From Roseiterribacter gracilis (GTDB lineage: Bacteria; Pseudomonadota; Alphaproteobacteria; BOG-932; Roseiterribacteraceae): a stretch of 64,000 bases of DNA. The notes beneath the pieces were generated by a model. The model was not told where the DNA came from. It ran no database searches and saw nothing but the letters and a program-made list of their open reading frames with translations. Below are positions 1-8,201 of this stretch, in pieces. How positions within the stretch are numbered: position 1 is the stretch's first letter; each line of letters begins with the position of its first letter. Both the position numbers and the translations under genes were made by a program. The stretch is from positions 372,001-436,000 of the forward strand of contig BOPV01000001.1 in NCBI GenBank assembly GCA_018332375.1, in the 5' to 3' direction.

Positions 1-2
1 CG

Positions 3-860
3 ATGGCGCCGTACCTGGACGGGCTTGCACTGAAGCGTCGCGTTCTCGACATGGTGGACGTCGACTCGCTGAAATGGCGCGAGCTGGGCGAGACGTCGCG
101 CTTTCCCGCCAATCTGGTTTGGTCGCGCGAATGGCGAACCTTGTTCGCCTACGAAAAGAAACTGGCGCAGAGCTTCGACGAAACCATCTTCGTCAGCGAA
201 GCCGAGATGCGCCGCTTCCTCGAGATCGCACCCGAACTGGCGGCGCGTGTCACCTGGATGTCGAACGGCGTCGACTGGCAACGCTTCGATCCAACCTCGT
301 CCTACGAAGATCCCTACCCGGCGAGCACCAACCGCATCGTCTTCACCGGTGCAATGGATTACGCGCCCAATATCGACGCGGTCGAATGGTTCGTCACGCG
401 CGTGATGCCGATCCTGCGTACCATGCCGCGATTCAAATTTGGTGAAGGGCCACAATTCTGGATCGTCGGATCGAACCCGACCGAGCGTGTGCAGGGGCTG
501 GCGGGAAGCGACGTGCACGTGACCGGCCGCGTCGCCGATACGCGCCCGTGGATTCAATATGCCGGCGTCGTGGTCGCACCGTTGCGCATCGCGCGCGGCA
601 TCCAGAACAAGGTTCTGGAAGGAATGGCGATGGGAAAGATCGTCGTCGCCACGCCGCAGGCGCGCGAAGGGATCGAAGCCGACCACGCGCGCGAATTGCT
701 GCTCAGCGAAAGCGAAGAAGGCTTCGCACGTCTCGTTTGCGAAGTGCTGGACGGGCAGTGGGCCAAGCTGGGACCGGCAGCGCGTGCAGCGGTGGTGCAG
801 CGCTATGATTGGTCGGAACGGCTGAAAGGCCTGCGCGCCGTGTGGCAGCAGGCGGCCTGA
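3..860 (+). CDS. Glycosyltransferase, exosortase A (PEP-CTERM/XrtA) system-associated, 5'-truncated by window edge
   Basis: C-terminal 285 residues of a GT4-like glycosyltransferase; the open frame runs off the left edge, so the N-terminal acceptor domain is incomplete (the family is about 400 aa). The visible part includes the end of the first Rossmann domain, with SEAEMRRF and SNGVD, and the donor-binding domain, with FTGAMDYAPN (about residue 115), VTGRVADTRPW and APLRIARGIQNKVLEGMAMG. The APLRIARGIQNK signature and the immediate junction with xrtA (stop and start share one base) fit the TIGR03087-type transferase of exosortase A exopolysaccharide loci. Presumed role: cytoplasmic sugar addition during EPS or glycan assembly. 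The family call rests on motifs and context; the sugar is unknown. Confidence 0.88.
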   Translation: MAPYLDGLALKRRVLDMVDVDSLKWRELGETSRFPANLVWSREWRTLFAYEKKLAQSFDETIFVSEAEMRRFLEIAPELAARVTWMSNGVDWQRFDPTSSYEDPYPASTNRIVFTGAMDYAPNIDAVEWFVTRVMPILRTMPRFKFGEGPQFWIVGSNPTERVQGLAGSDVHVTGRVADTRPWIQYAGVVVAPLRIARGIQNKVLEGMAMGKIVVATPQAREGIEADHARELLLSESEEGFARLVCEVLDGQWAKLGPAARAAVVQRYDWSERLKGLRAVWQQAA

Positions 861-2353
861 TGGCGCTGCTCGACCTTGCTGTCGCCGACACGACCCCGCG
901 TCGTGCAGCGGTTTGGCGCGCGGTGCTGGCGACCATTGCGGTTGCGCTGGCCTTGTTCGCGTTTCTCTATCCGACCGAAATCGCGGGTGCGGTGCGCGTC
1001 TGGGATCAGTCGACCGCCTATACGCATTGTTGGCTGATCCTACCGATCGTCGCCTACCTCTTCTGGGAACGGCGACGCGAGTTGCAGGTCTGGACGCCGT
1101 CGCCATCGGCCTGGCCCTTGCTGCTCATTCCCGTTGCGGCGGCACTTTGGTTGCTGGCGCAACGTGCGGGCGTGCTCGAAGGACGCCAGCTCAGCTTGAT
1201 GCTGATGCTGCAGATCGTATTGGCAACGTTGCTGGGGCCGCGCTTCTGGCGCGCTTTCATCTTTGAGTTTCTGTATCTCTTCTTTCTGGTGCCGACCGGC
1301 GAGTTCCTGGTGCCGGCGCTGCAAAATTTCACGCGCGACTTCATCGTCACCGGCCTGCATATGATGCAGGTGCCGGTCTTCTTCGACGCGACGATGATCG
1401 AAATTCCGGAAGGCCGTTTCTTCGTCGCCGAAGCCTGCGCCGGTTTGCGCTTTCTGATCGCCTCGGTCGCGTTCGGTGCGCTCTACGCCTATCTGATTTT
1501 CCGCAGCTGGACGCGGCGCCTGATTTTCTTCGGCGTGTCGCTGGTCGTGCCGATCATCGCCAACGGGTTTCGCGCGCTGGGCATCGTGCTGGTCGGCCAT
1601 TGGATCGGCAGCGCCGAAGCCGCCGCGACCGACCATGTTCTGTATGGCTGGATCTTCTTCACGCTGGTTCTGTTTCTGTTGATCGCGCTGGGCTTGCCGT
1701 TCCGCGAACAGCGCGGCGCCGGAGCGCCGATCGCAGCACCGCTGCCCGCATCGCGTGCGCGTCTGCCCGCGATCGCTGCTGCGACTTTGTTGCTGGTGGC
1801 GCTGCCGCAACTCGCCGCGCGGGCTTTGTCGCCGCAACTGCGCGTCGACGTGTTGGCGGGTGCGCAGGTCGGTGCGCTGGAAGCGCACCCAATCGGCGAA
1901 CACCTGTTCGCGCAGGCGCCGGTCGAACTCGATCTGGTTGGCCCGCATGTGCGACCGGGTTCGTTGCGTCTGGTGATGGCGTCGGATTTCGGCGCGCTCA
2001 AACCCGATCTGACAGTCGATCGCGACCATGACGGCGAGCCGATCGAAAGCCGCGACCGTTCGCAGCCGCTGCTCGTCGACGGCGTCAGCTTGCCGTCGCT
2101 GCGTCGCGACTTCCAAGCGCACGGGCAGCGTCAGGTTCTGTTCGTCGTGCCGTTGGTCGAGGGACAGCCTGCATCGATCGGCGGTGCGGCGCGTCTGCGC
2201 GCAGCGATGGCACCAACGCGCCTGCCGCGCGCTGCAGTCGCCGTGCTGGTGCCTGCGTCGGACAATGCGCAGGATGAAGCGATCGCATTGCTGCGCGCAC
2301 TGTCGCCGCTGCAAACAACGCTGCAACCTTTGTTACAGCGGGCTGTGCGCTAA
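860..2353 (+). CDS. xrtA: Exosortase A with a long extra C-terminal domain
   Basis: 497-residue inner-membrane cysteine protease/transpeptidase expected to process PEP-CTERM tails. About eight hydrophobic helices fill residues 20-300. The catalytic triad is visible: Cys193 in EACAGLRF, Arg238 in NGFRALG and His259 in ATDHVLYGW. Residues 310-497 follow one more hydrophobic segment and form a soluble, probably periplasmic domain at the position where many exosortase A proteins carry an EpsI-like domain. I do not see a clear EpsI signature here. The start ATG overlaps the preceding stop, so the pair is translationally coupled. The gene ends one base from the convergent response-regulator gene. 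No PEP-CTERM substrate is visible in the window. Confidence 0.93.
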   Translation: MALLDLAVADTTPRRAAVWRAVLATIAVALALFAFLYPTEIAGAVRVWDQSTAYTHCWLILPIVAYLFWERRRELQVWTPSPSAWPLLLIPVAAALWLLAQRAGVLEGRQLSLMLMLQIVLATLLGPRFWRAFIFEFLYLFFLVPTGEFLVPALQNFTRDFIVTGLHMMQVPVFFDATMIEIPEGRFFVAEACAGLRFLIASVAFGALYAYLIFRSWTRRLIFFGVSLVVPIIANGFRALGIVLVGHWIGSAEAAATDHVLYGWIFFTLVLFLLIALGLPFREQRGAGAPIAAPLPASRARLPAIAAATLLLVALPQLAARALSPQLRVDVLAGAQVGALEAHPIGEHLFAQAPVELDLVGPHVRPGSLRLVMASDFGALKPDLTVDRDHDGEPIESRDRSQPLLVDGVSLPSLRRDFQAHGQRQVLFVVPLVEGQPASIGGAARLRAAMAPTRLPRAAVAVLVPASDNAQDEAIALLRALSPLQTTLQPLLQRAVR

Positions 2354-2354
2354 C

Positions 2355-2747
2355 TCAGGTGACCGGTGTCATCTGAAACGCAAGCTCCAAAACGCGTCGC
2401 AGCGACGGTTCGTCGAGCGGTTTGGGAAGAATGGCGAGCGGTTCGATCTCGCGCATCGCGACCATCGACCGTCCGTCGGCATTCCCAGTGACGAACACGA
2501 TCGGCACGCTGCTCAGCGCCGCAATGCGGCGGGCTGCGTCGATTCCGTTGGATCCGTCCGCCAGTCGCACATCCATCGTGATTGCGTCGGCGCCTTCGCG
2601 TTCGAATGTCGCAACCGCTTCATCGGCGGTCGACGCCGGTCCAAGCGGTACAAAGCCCCAATCTTCGAGCGCGCGCGCATAATCCAGCGCCAGCAGCATC
2701 TCGTCCTCGACCACCAACACCCGTTTGGGCGGGTTTGCCTGCGCCAT
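2355..2747 (-). CDS. Single-domain response regulator (CheY-like receiver)
   Basis: 130-residue stand-alone receiver. VLVVEDE at the N-terminus supplies the acidic pocket, TMDVRLADGSNG carries the phospho-acceptor Asp, FVTGNAD the conserved Thr and LPKPLD the conserved Lys. No output domain follows, so it probably works by protein-protein contact or in a phosphorelay. An in-frame ATG twelve bases upstream is an alternative start; the chosen one has AGGTG five bases ahead. No histidine kinase lies next to it. It converges tail-to-tail on xrtA. Confidence 0.88.
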   Translation of the reverse strand: MAQANPPKRVLVVEDEMLLALDYARALEDWGFVPLGPASTADEAVATFEREGADAITMDVRLADGSNGIDAARRIAALSSVPIVFVTGNADGRSMVAMREIEPLAILPKPLDEPSLRRVLELAFQMTPVT

Positions 2748-2825
2748 GTTCACCTGCATCGCCAAGCCTATTCTACGGACCAACGTCGCGATTCCCGAAA
2801 GGGTCCGTCGTTAAGCATGATCTTG

Positions 2826-3470
2826 TCAGAAAGCGCTGCGGCCCCGCAGTTCTTCGAACGAAACCATCACGTTGGTTTGATATGCGCTGCGCGTTTGCAG
2901 GCGGCGGTACCAAGCGTCGACATGTGGCATGTCGGGCCGCGCAATGTCGAGATTGTACCAACGGTAGAGCGGCGTACCTGCGGCAATATCGGCAAGCGTT
3001 AGATGGTCGCCGGCAACATAGGGCTGCAACGACAATTGCTCGTCGAGCATCGCGTAGGCGCGGGTGGTTTCTGCCAGCGCCTTGTCGATCGCAGCCTGGT
3101 TGCGCTCCTGTTCGGGCGTACGGAAAAAGCCCCAGAAGAGTCGTGTGAAGGCGGGCAGCAACGTCGTCGACGACCATTCGACCCAACGATCCGATCGCGA
3201 CTCGACACCAGGATCGGGCGACCAGATGGTGCCGCTGCCATAGCGCGCCGCCAGGTAACGCAAGATTGCATGGCTCTCCCACAAGACGACGTCGTCGTCC
3301 TGGAGCACGGGCACACGCTGGTGCGGATTGCGGGCGCGGAACTCGTCGGTATCGAGGCCGCCGAAACTACCGCCGGCTGCGACATGTTCGTAGGTCAGGC
3401 CCAGCTCGTCGGCGAGCCACAGCACTTTTTGCACGTTGAACGAATTTCGTCGGCCCCAGATCGTACGCAT
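2826..3470 (-). CDS. Glutathione S-transferase family protein
   Basis: 214-residue cytosolic GST. The thioredoxin-like N-terminal domain begins MRTIWGRRNSFNVQKVLW, with the Ser/Asn pair where the catalytic Ser of many bacterial GSTs sits. RVPVLQDDDVVLWESHAI is the cis-Pro and glutathione-binding ES motif near residues 55-70. An all-helical C-terminal domain follows, with the N-capping LTLADIAAG motif. The frame stays open further upstream, but family alignment and the conserved MRTIWG start favour this ATG. Probably detoxification or thiol chemistry; the substrate is unknown. No operon partner. Confidence 0.92.
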   Translation of the reverse strand: MRTIWGRRNSFNVQKVLWLADELGLTYEHVAAGGSFGGLDTDEFRARNPHQRVPVLQDDDVVLWESHAILRYLAARYGSGTIWSPDPGVESRSDRWVEWSSTTLLPAFTRLFWGFFRTPEQERNQAAIDKALAETTRAYAMLDEQLSLQPYVAGDHLTLADIAAGTPLYRWYNLDIARPDMPHVDAWYRRLQTRSAYQTNVMVSFEELRGRSAF

Positions 3471-3681
3471 CGCGCCCTCGCATTCGTGTCGTCGAGAGAT
3501 AGGCCGAAGACCGCGCCGTGGCCACATCCTGTCCGAAAACACGGCCGGTTTTGAACGGACCGCGAATGCAAATGCCGCCAACAGACTTGCCCGTACGCGG
3601 GTATCGGCCAGAGCCTTGTCATCAAGTTGCGATGGCAGGAGTCGGACTGATGCAACTGCACGAGCTGATGCGCGCCGGTCC

Positions 3682-4929
3682 TTAAAGCTGCGCGAGAACC
3701 ACGCTGCCCGCGGCGCACACTGCGAGCACCGTCAACACGCCGCGTTTGGCGGCGAACAACAACAGCAACGCAAGCACGGTCAGCAGGGACGCGCGCCAAT
3801 CAGGCGTCATGCTGCCTGCTGCGAACAGCAAATGCAGCGCGAACCAGACCGCCAGGCTGGCAATGACGCCGACGACGGCAGCGGTGATTCCAGCCAGCAC
3901 GCCCGCCAGCTTCTTGTTGCTGCGCAGACGTTCGACATAGGGGGCGCCGAGAAAGATCCAGACGAAACACGGCGCGAACGTCACCCACGTCGTGAGCAGC
4001 CCGGCCAAGGTGCCGGCCAGAAGACTCCCCGACGGACGATAGCCGGCAAGAAACCCGACGAACTGCACCACCATGATCAGCGGGCCGGGCGTCGTCTCGG
4101 CCATGCCTAACCCGTCGAGCATCTCCGACGCGCTAAGCCAATGTTCGGTTTCGACGGCGTGCTGCGCGACATAGGCCAGCGCTGCATAGGCGCCGCCGAA
4201 ACTGACCACAGCCAACCGACTAAAAAACGAGGCGACGCGCGTGAAGGTGGCGTCGGGACCAAACAGCAGAAACAGCACCACCACCGGCAACAGCCACAAC
4301 ACAGCGGCAACGATCGCAGCGCGCAGCGGCGATGCGCGTTGCATCGTCGCGTCTGTGGCCGGTTCGATCACTGCCGGGCGCAACGCAATCCAACCGATTG
4401 CAGCAGCAGCTATCACGACCAGCGGGAAGGGCAGGTTGAATCCGCGCAGCGCAAGGAACGATGCAACCGCAACCAACAAAGCGGTGCGCGTGCGCAGCGC
4501 GCGTTTGCCGACGCGCCACAGCGCCTGCGCCACGATCGCCAGCACCGCGCATTGCAGGCCGAAGAAGATCGACGCGATCGCGGGTACGTGCCCGTACAGA
4601 ACGTAAATCCAGGACAGCGCCATCAGGCAGAGAAGTCCGGGCAGCACAAACAACGCGCCTGCTGTCACGCCGCCGCGCACGCCGTGCAACGACCAGCCGA
4701 GATACGTCGCGAGCTGCTGCGCCTCGGGACCGGGCAGCAACATGCAGAAATTCAGCGCGTGCAGAAATCGCGCTTCACTGACCCAGCGTAACTCGTCGAC
4801 CAGAATGCGATGCATGACCGCGATCTGTCCGGCCGGACCGCCGAACGACAAAGCGGCAATCCGCGCCCAGACGCGCGTTGCTTCGGCATAGTTGACGCCG
4901 TGCTTCTGCGGCGTGTCGTGCAGCGTCAT
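3682..4929 (-). CDS. chrA: Chromate efflux transporter, two-domain (long-chain) CHR family
   Basis: 415-residue inner-membrane protein with two tandem CHR halves. The first has FGGPAGQIAVMHRILVDE and LPGPEAQQLATYLGW, and the second FGGAYAALAYVAQHAVE and ETTPGPLIMVVQFVGF. These are the conserved FGG and PGP motifs of ChrA, and about ten hydrophobic segments are present. The family exports chromate by proton antiport; many homologues in organisms without chromate stress have unknown physiological substrates. The frame stays open upstream into the neighbouring gene, but MTLHDTPQKHG is the natural start. A small lipoprotein gene lies 29 bp upstream on the same strand. Confidence 0.94.
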   Translation of the reverse strand: MTLHDTPQKHGVNYAEATRVWARIAALSFGGPAGQIAVMHRILVDELRWVSEARFLHALNFCMLLPGPEAQQLATYLGWSLHGVRGGVTAGALFVLPGLLCLMALSWIYVLYGHVPAIASIFFGLQCAVLAIVAQALWRVGKRALRTRTALLVAVASFLALRGFNLPFPLVVIAAAAIGWIALRPAVIEPATDATMQRASPLRAAIVAAVLWLLPVVVLFLLFGPDATFTRVASFFSRLAVVSFGGAYAALAYVAQHAVETEHWLSASEMLDGLGMAETTPGPLIMVVQFVGFLAGYRPSGSLLAGTLAGLLTTWVTFAPCFVWIFLGAPYVERLRSNKKLAGVLAGITAAVVGVIASLAVWFALHLLFAAGSMTPDWRASLLTVLALLLLFAAKRGVLTVLAVCAAGSVVLAQL

Positions 4930-4958
4930 GCGCTGGGCGTAGCGCGCGCGCCACGCCG

Positions 4959-5306
4959 CTACCAGCCCGCGACGGGCGGGATCTCGTAGAAATCTTTGAA
5001 CGGGCAGCGACGGCCTTTGACGATGACCGCGCCGAACCGGTCGAGATCCTGACCACCGCGCGTGTCGAAGCCCAGCGCCAAGCCTGCCCAAGGCAGATCG
5101 GGACACGGGCCCAGCATGGTGGCGCGGTAATAGTGCCGGTCCTTGGTCCGGATCAGGACCGCGCTGCTGTCCTCGGCCTTCCAGTCGTCGACGCTGAGCG
5201 TGAAGAAGGAAATCCGCGCATCCGCGACCGGTTGGGTCGGCGGCGGCGCGGGCTGGGCGCAGCCGGCCAAGAGAAGAAGCGCGAGAGATACCGGTGCGGG
5301 TCGCAT
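4959..5306 (-). CDS. Small lipoprotein, DUF6491-like
   Basis: 115-residue protein starting MRPAPVSLALLLLAGCAQP. This is a short signal peptide with a lipobox (LLAGC), so the mature protein should be lipidated at Cys15 and face the periplasm. The remainder is a compact domain with three further cysteines. The content (SFFTLSVDDWKAED and a closing DFYEIPP) resembles small DUF6491-type lipoproteins; this match is from memory and tentative. It lies just upstream of chrA on the same strand, possibly co-transcribed. Function unknown. Confidence 0.75.
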   Translation of the reverse strand: MRPAPVSLALLLLAGCAQPAPPPTQPVADARISFFTLSVDDWKAEDSSAVLIRTKDRHYYRATMLGPCPDLPWAGLALGFDTRGGQDLDRFGAVIVKGRRCPFKDFYEIPPVAGW

Positions 5307-5406
5307 TGGCTGACTCCTGGACGGATCGAACTGGCCCATGAAACCGTTGGGTCACAGTCCGCAATGTTTAGAAACAATCAACACCTGCCCGTGAGGGTGG
5401 GTCGCA

Positions 5407-6324
5407 ATGTCAGACCAGCCCCAGACAGCGCTCATCAAATACGCCGAGGCCGACCATGCGCGTGGTCTGCCGATCCCGTGGTGGGGAAAGCTTGGGGCCA
5501 AGCTGGTGTTGCATCACACGCCGGGGGCGCGACGGTTTGCCGAGCGGCTGGGCCTGTTTCGGCCCGGCGATCTCGCCAGCAATGTCGAACGCGTCGTCGA
5601 CGGATTTGCCGAACATCTTGGCGTCTATTGCGATCGCGCCGGCAAAAAGCCCGAAGGCGTGTTGGAACTTGGTCCCGGCAACAGCGTCGGACGCGCGCTC
5701 TGTGCTGCTGCAAACGGTGCCAAGCGTAGCTGGTTCGTCGATGCTGGCGATCATGCAACGCGCTCGCTCGATCACTATCGCGCCGTCGCGCAACGTTTGT
5801 GGGAACGCGGCACGCCGGCGCCCGATCTGGAACAGGTGCAGGATCTCGCCGACGTACTGGCTGCGTCGCATGCACAGTTCACGACCGACGGGCTGGCGGG
5901 CCTGCGCCGCGTGCCCGACAAATCGGTCGATCTCGTGTTCTCGGACGCGGTGCTTGAACATCTGCCGGCGGCTGAGTTCGACGACTTCCTGCACGAGACG
6001 CGACGCGTTCTGGCGCCAGGCGGTTTGGCCAGCCACGGCATCGAATATCACGACCATCTCGGCGGCGGACTCGAACATCTGCGCTTCGCGCCAACCTTCT
6101 GGGAACGGCGCGCTGTCGCCGATGCCGGCTTCTATACCAACCGCATGCTGCATTCGCGCGTGCTGGCCGCGTGCGACCGCGCCGGCTTCGATGTCGAAAC
6201 AGTGTGGGAGCTGCGCTGGCCGCAGCCGCGCATCGCGCGCGAAGCGCTGCATGAAACATTCAGCGACGCGAGCGACGCCGACCTGACGATCTGCGCCGCT
6301 TGGCTGGTGCTGCGCCCCCGTTGA
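5407..6324 (+). CDS. SAM-dependent class I methyltransferase
   Basis: 305-residue protein with a methyltransferase fold. GVLELGPGNSVGRAL (about residues 78-92) is the SAM-binding motif I. DKSVDLVFSDAVLEHLP (about 174-190) is the typical post-I/IV region, followed by a DDFLHETRRVLAPGG motif V. An N-terminal 70-residue extension may shape the acceptor site. The substrate is not evident. It stands alone between the divergent lipoprotein/chrA unit and the convergent SemiSWEET gene; a glycan or lipid acceptor would fit the wider polysaccharide context, but that is inference. Confidence 0.9.
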   Translation: MSDQPQTALIKYAEADHARGLPIPWWGKLGAKLVLHHTPGARRFAERLGLFRPGDLASNVERVVDGFAEHLGVYCDRAGKKPEGVLELGPGNSVGRALCAAANGAKRSWFVDAGDHATRSLDHYRAVAQRLWERGTPAPDLEQVQDLADVLAASHAQFTTDGLAGLRRVPDKSVDLVFSDAVLEHLPAAEFDDFLHETRRVLAPGGLASHGIEYHDHLGGGLEHLRFAPTFWERRAVADAGFYTNRMLHSRVLAACDRAGFDVETVWELRWPQPRIAREALHETFSDASDADLTICAAWLVLRPR

Positions 6325-6333
6325 TTTCGCGCG

Positions 6334-6642
6334 CTAAGCCGTCGGGTCCAGCGCGTCGGCGACTTGCTCTTTCTTGGGACGCGGTAACAGCGTCATCGCC
6401 AAGATGAACGCCGACACGACGAGGCAAATCGCGTTGCTGACGATCAAGGGCCATTGGCCCAGCGCGACCCCGTAGGTGGTCCACAGGGCAAACCCCACCA
6501 CGGTCACCGCATACATGCCGACCGACAGGTCGTGGGTGCGCCGCTCACGGATTATTTTCCAGGCCTGGGGAATAAAACTCGCCGTCGAACAGATCGTAGC
6601 TAGACCGCCAACCCAACTGGCCAGAGACGTATCCAGCGCCAT
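6334..6642 (-). CDS. SemiSWEET-type small sugar transporter
   Basis: 102-residue three-helix membrane protein. SWVGGLATICSTASFIPQAWKI contains the first helix with the conserved PQ motif, RRTHDLSVGMYAVTVVGF the second, and a third helix follows near residues 65-90. SemiSWEETs dimerise to pass sugars across the inner membrane. The chosen ATG begins exactly at the family N-terminus; longer in-frame extension is unlikely. A short orphan gene starts divergently about 60 bp away. Confidence 0.88.
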   Translation of the reverse strand: MALDTSLASWVGGLATICSTASFIPQAWKIIRERRTHDLSVGMYAVTVVGFALWTTYGVALGQWPLIVSNAICLVVSAFILAMTLLPRPKKEQVADALDPTA

Positions 6643-6701
6643 TCGCAACTCCTTCGCAGCCCGGTTACGCCCCGTGCACGTTGTCCTGGCAGAGTGAGGC
6701 C

Positions 6702-6887
6702 GTGAGCGTCCCAAACCACATTCTGATGATCGCGATCGACTGGAAGCACCGCTACGGCGCTGCGTCGCTCGATATGGCGTTGAAGCGCATCGCGTCACAC
6801 ATCGAATTGGACGAAAGCGACGAAGCGATTGAATGGACGCAAGTCGCGACCGTGATCGCGCAGCAGATCCTGCAGCAAGACGCGTAA
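6702..6887 (+). CDS. Small hypothetical protein
   Basis: 61-residue acidic protein starting from GTG, with GAGTGAGG directly upstream as a plausible ribosome site. A TTG start 21 bases upstream is the alternative. The middle contains a predicted helix (LDMALKRIASHIELDES) and the end an amphipathic helix (VATVIAQQILQQ). No signal peptide, membrane segment or known motif. Divergent from the SemiSWEET gene. Codon usage matches the neighbours, which supports a real gene, but the family is not recognised. Confidence 0.5.
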   Translation: MSVPNHILMIAIDWKHRYGAASLDMALKRIASHIELDESDEAIEWTQVATVIAQQILQQDA

Positions 6888-6927
6888 GCGCGTTCGCGCT
6901 TAGCCGACGCCCCCGCGTGCGTAGCGC

Positions 6928-7224
6928 TCAACCCACACCACTGTAACTCCACGACAGACGAATGCGGCGTGCGCGCGCAGCGCACCAGACCGCAACGTGA
7001 TCCAACGCGCGATCCAATTCATCGGCATCGATCAAGTCGCCATCGTCCCAGGCAGCGGGGAAGGGCACATCGACGATGCAGGCTTGCGCCGCCGGTGCTT
7101 CGACATAGCGAAGCGTCAGTTTGCGGCCGCCGGAACGAACGCGCAGACGGCTGCCATGTAACGGCTCGATGCCGTCATGCGACTGGCCTCTGCGTTCGAT
7201 CGGAAAACGGATGACTTCGCCCAT
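6928..7224 (-). CDS. Hypothetical protein
   Basis: 98-residue soluble protein beginning MGEVIRFPIERRGQ. It has no signal peptide or transmembrane segment. The centre is rich in beta-type residues (LRVRSGGRKLTLRYVE), followed by an acidic stretch and a helix containing DRALDHVAVWCAARARR. I do not recognise the family. The frame is open much further upstream, but those residues look like the shadow of the opposite-strand gene. It lies head-to-head with the small membrane-protein gene at 7353. Confidence 0.5.
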   Translation of the reverse strand: MGEVIRFPIERRGQSHDGIEPLHGSRLRVRSGGRKLTLRYVEAPAAQACIVDVPFPAAWDDGDLIDADELDRALDHVAVWCAARARRIRLSWSYSGVG

Positions 7225-7352
7225 GGCCCTGAGAAGCACGCATCGGGCTGTACTGTTCCCGATGGAACCCAGATCCAGCCTGCGGTGCCGGCCGCCGTGA
7301 CAATACTGGTCTTCCATGTGGAACTTCTGCGGTCGCGCATGGTTGCGCGTGC

Positions 7353-7682
7353 ATGGAGAAGAAGTCGTCCATCGGGTTGGGTTGGGTCGAGATCGTCGCG
7401 GGTGTTGCAGCACTGTGGCTCGTCGCCGCGATGGCGGTCGTCGGCTCTCGCATCCAGACCCAGGTGGACGAGCAGCGCGCGATCGAAGTCGAACTCGCCG
7501 ACCAAGGCACGGCGCGTGCAACGCCAGGTTTCTTCGCCGTCGCACGCTGCATGATTCGCTATGGCGGCTGGCAGCTGGCCGAAGTCGGCGGCGCGCCCGC
7601 GCTGACCCTGCTCGTGATTGCCGCCGCATCGGTTACCGGCCGACGGCGCCTGCGCCCTGTCGACCGGCCAGAACAGTCCTAA
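7353..7682 (+). CDS. Small hypothetical membrane protein
   Basis: 109 residues with two hydrophobic segments: WVEIVAGVAALWLVAAMAVV near the N-terminus and ALTLLVIAAASV near the C-terminus, separated by a soluble loop of about 50 residues. No strong ribosome site precedes the ATG. No family recognised. It is followed by the receiver-domain gene on the same strand; a functional link is not shown. Confidence 0.5.
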   Translation: MEKKSSIGLGWVEIVAGVAALWLVAAMAVVGSRIQTQVDEQRAIEVELADQGTARATPGFFAVARCMIRYGGWQLAEVGGAPALTLLVIAAASVTGRRRLRPVDRPEQS

Positions 7683-7809
7683 AGCCCGCCTAGCGGCAGA
7701 ACTAACGCACCGTCACGGCGTTTGGACATGCCAGGATCCAACCGCATCGCGGAACAAGCTCGTGGCAAGGGTTGTTCAGTTGGTCAGCAGGCGCACAAAA
7801 GCACGGGAC

Positions 7810-8172
7810 ATGACCAACACGCAGAAAACCGTACTCGTCGTCGATGACGATCCCCGCGTTCGCGCAACGGCAGTTGAGCTGTTTCGTGAGTTGGGGTTTC
7901 GCGTGCTCGATGCGTACAACGGATCGCAGGCGCTCGAGCTCGTCGCCGCGTCCAATCCGCCCATCGATTGCATGTTCATCGATATCCGCATGCCCGGCAT
8001 GTCGGGGACCGAGCTCGCACGCATCGTTGGCGACCGTCATCCGGGCGTGAAGGTCGTGCTGACCACGGGGTATCAAGTCGATCAGAAGCCGGACCTGCCG
8101 TTGGTACCGAAGCCCTGGCAGCTCGAGCAGATCAAGAGCGCGCTCGGCGTCGGCGGCGGCACCAAGCATTAG
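7810..8172 (+). CDS. Single-domain response regulator
   Basis: 120-residue CheY-like receiver. VLVVDDDPRVR gives the acidic pocket, CMFIDIRMPGMSG the phospho-acceptor Asp (about residue 55), VLTTGY the Thr and VPKPWQ the Lys. The start MTNTQKTVLVVDDD is the usual short leader of such proteins. No output domain and no adjacent kinase. A 6-bp hairpin repeat follows the stop codon within 5 bases and may double as a transcription stop. Confidence 0.9.
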   Translation: MTNTQKTVLVVDDDPRVRATAVELFRELGFRVLDAYNGSQALELVAASNPPIDCMFIDIRMPGMSGTELARIVGDRHPGVKVVLTTGYQVDQKPDLPLVPKPWQLEQIKSALGVGGGTKH

Positions 8173-8200
8173 AATTCCCTGCGAAAGCAGGGATCCATTT
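8173..8200. repeat. Short palindromic intergenic repeat (GNRA hairpin)
   Basis: CCCTGC-GAAA-GCAGGG forms a perfect 6-bp stem with a GAAA tetraloop at 8177-8192, flanked by ATT and ATCCA. The 58.76 kb element (CCCCGC-GTAG-GCGGGG then ATCCA) has the same layout. It lies between convergent genes, where it may also act as a transcription stop. Confidence 0.7.
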
Positions 8201-8201
8201 G

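Noticed and set aside
1040..2326. 428-codon minus-strand frame opposite xrtA
   Set aside because: Arg/Gln/His-rich composition typical of antisense frames; xrtA has intact catalytic motifs in the other frame.
2355..8172. A two-component system formed by the two response regulators
   Set aside because: Both are single-domain receivers, about 5 kb apart on opposite strands, with no histidine kinase between or beside them.
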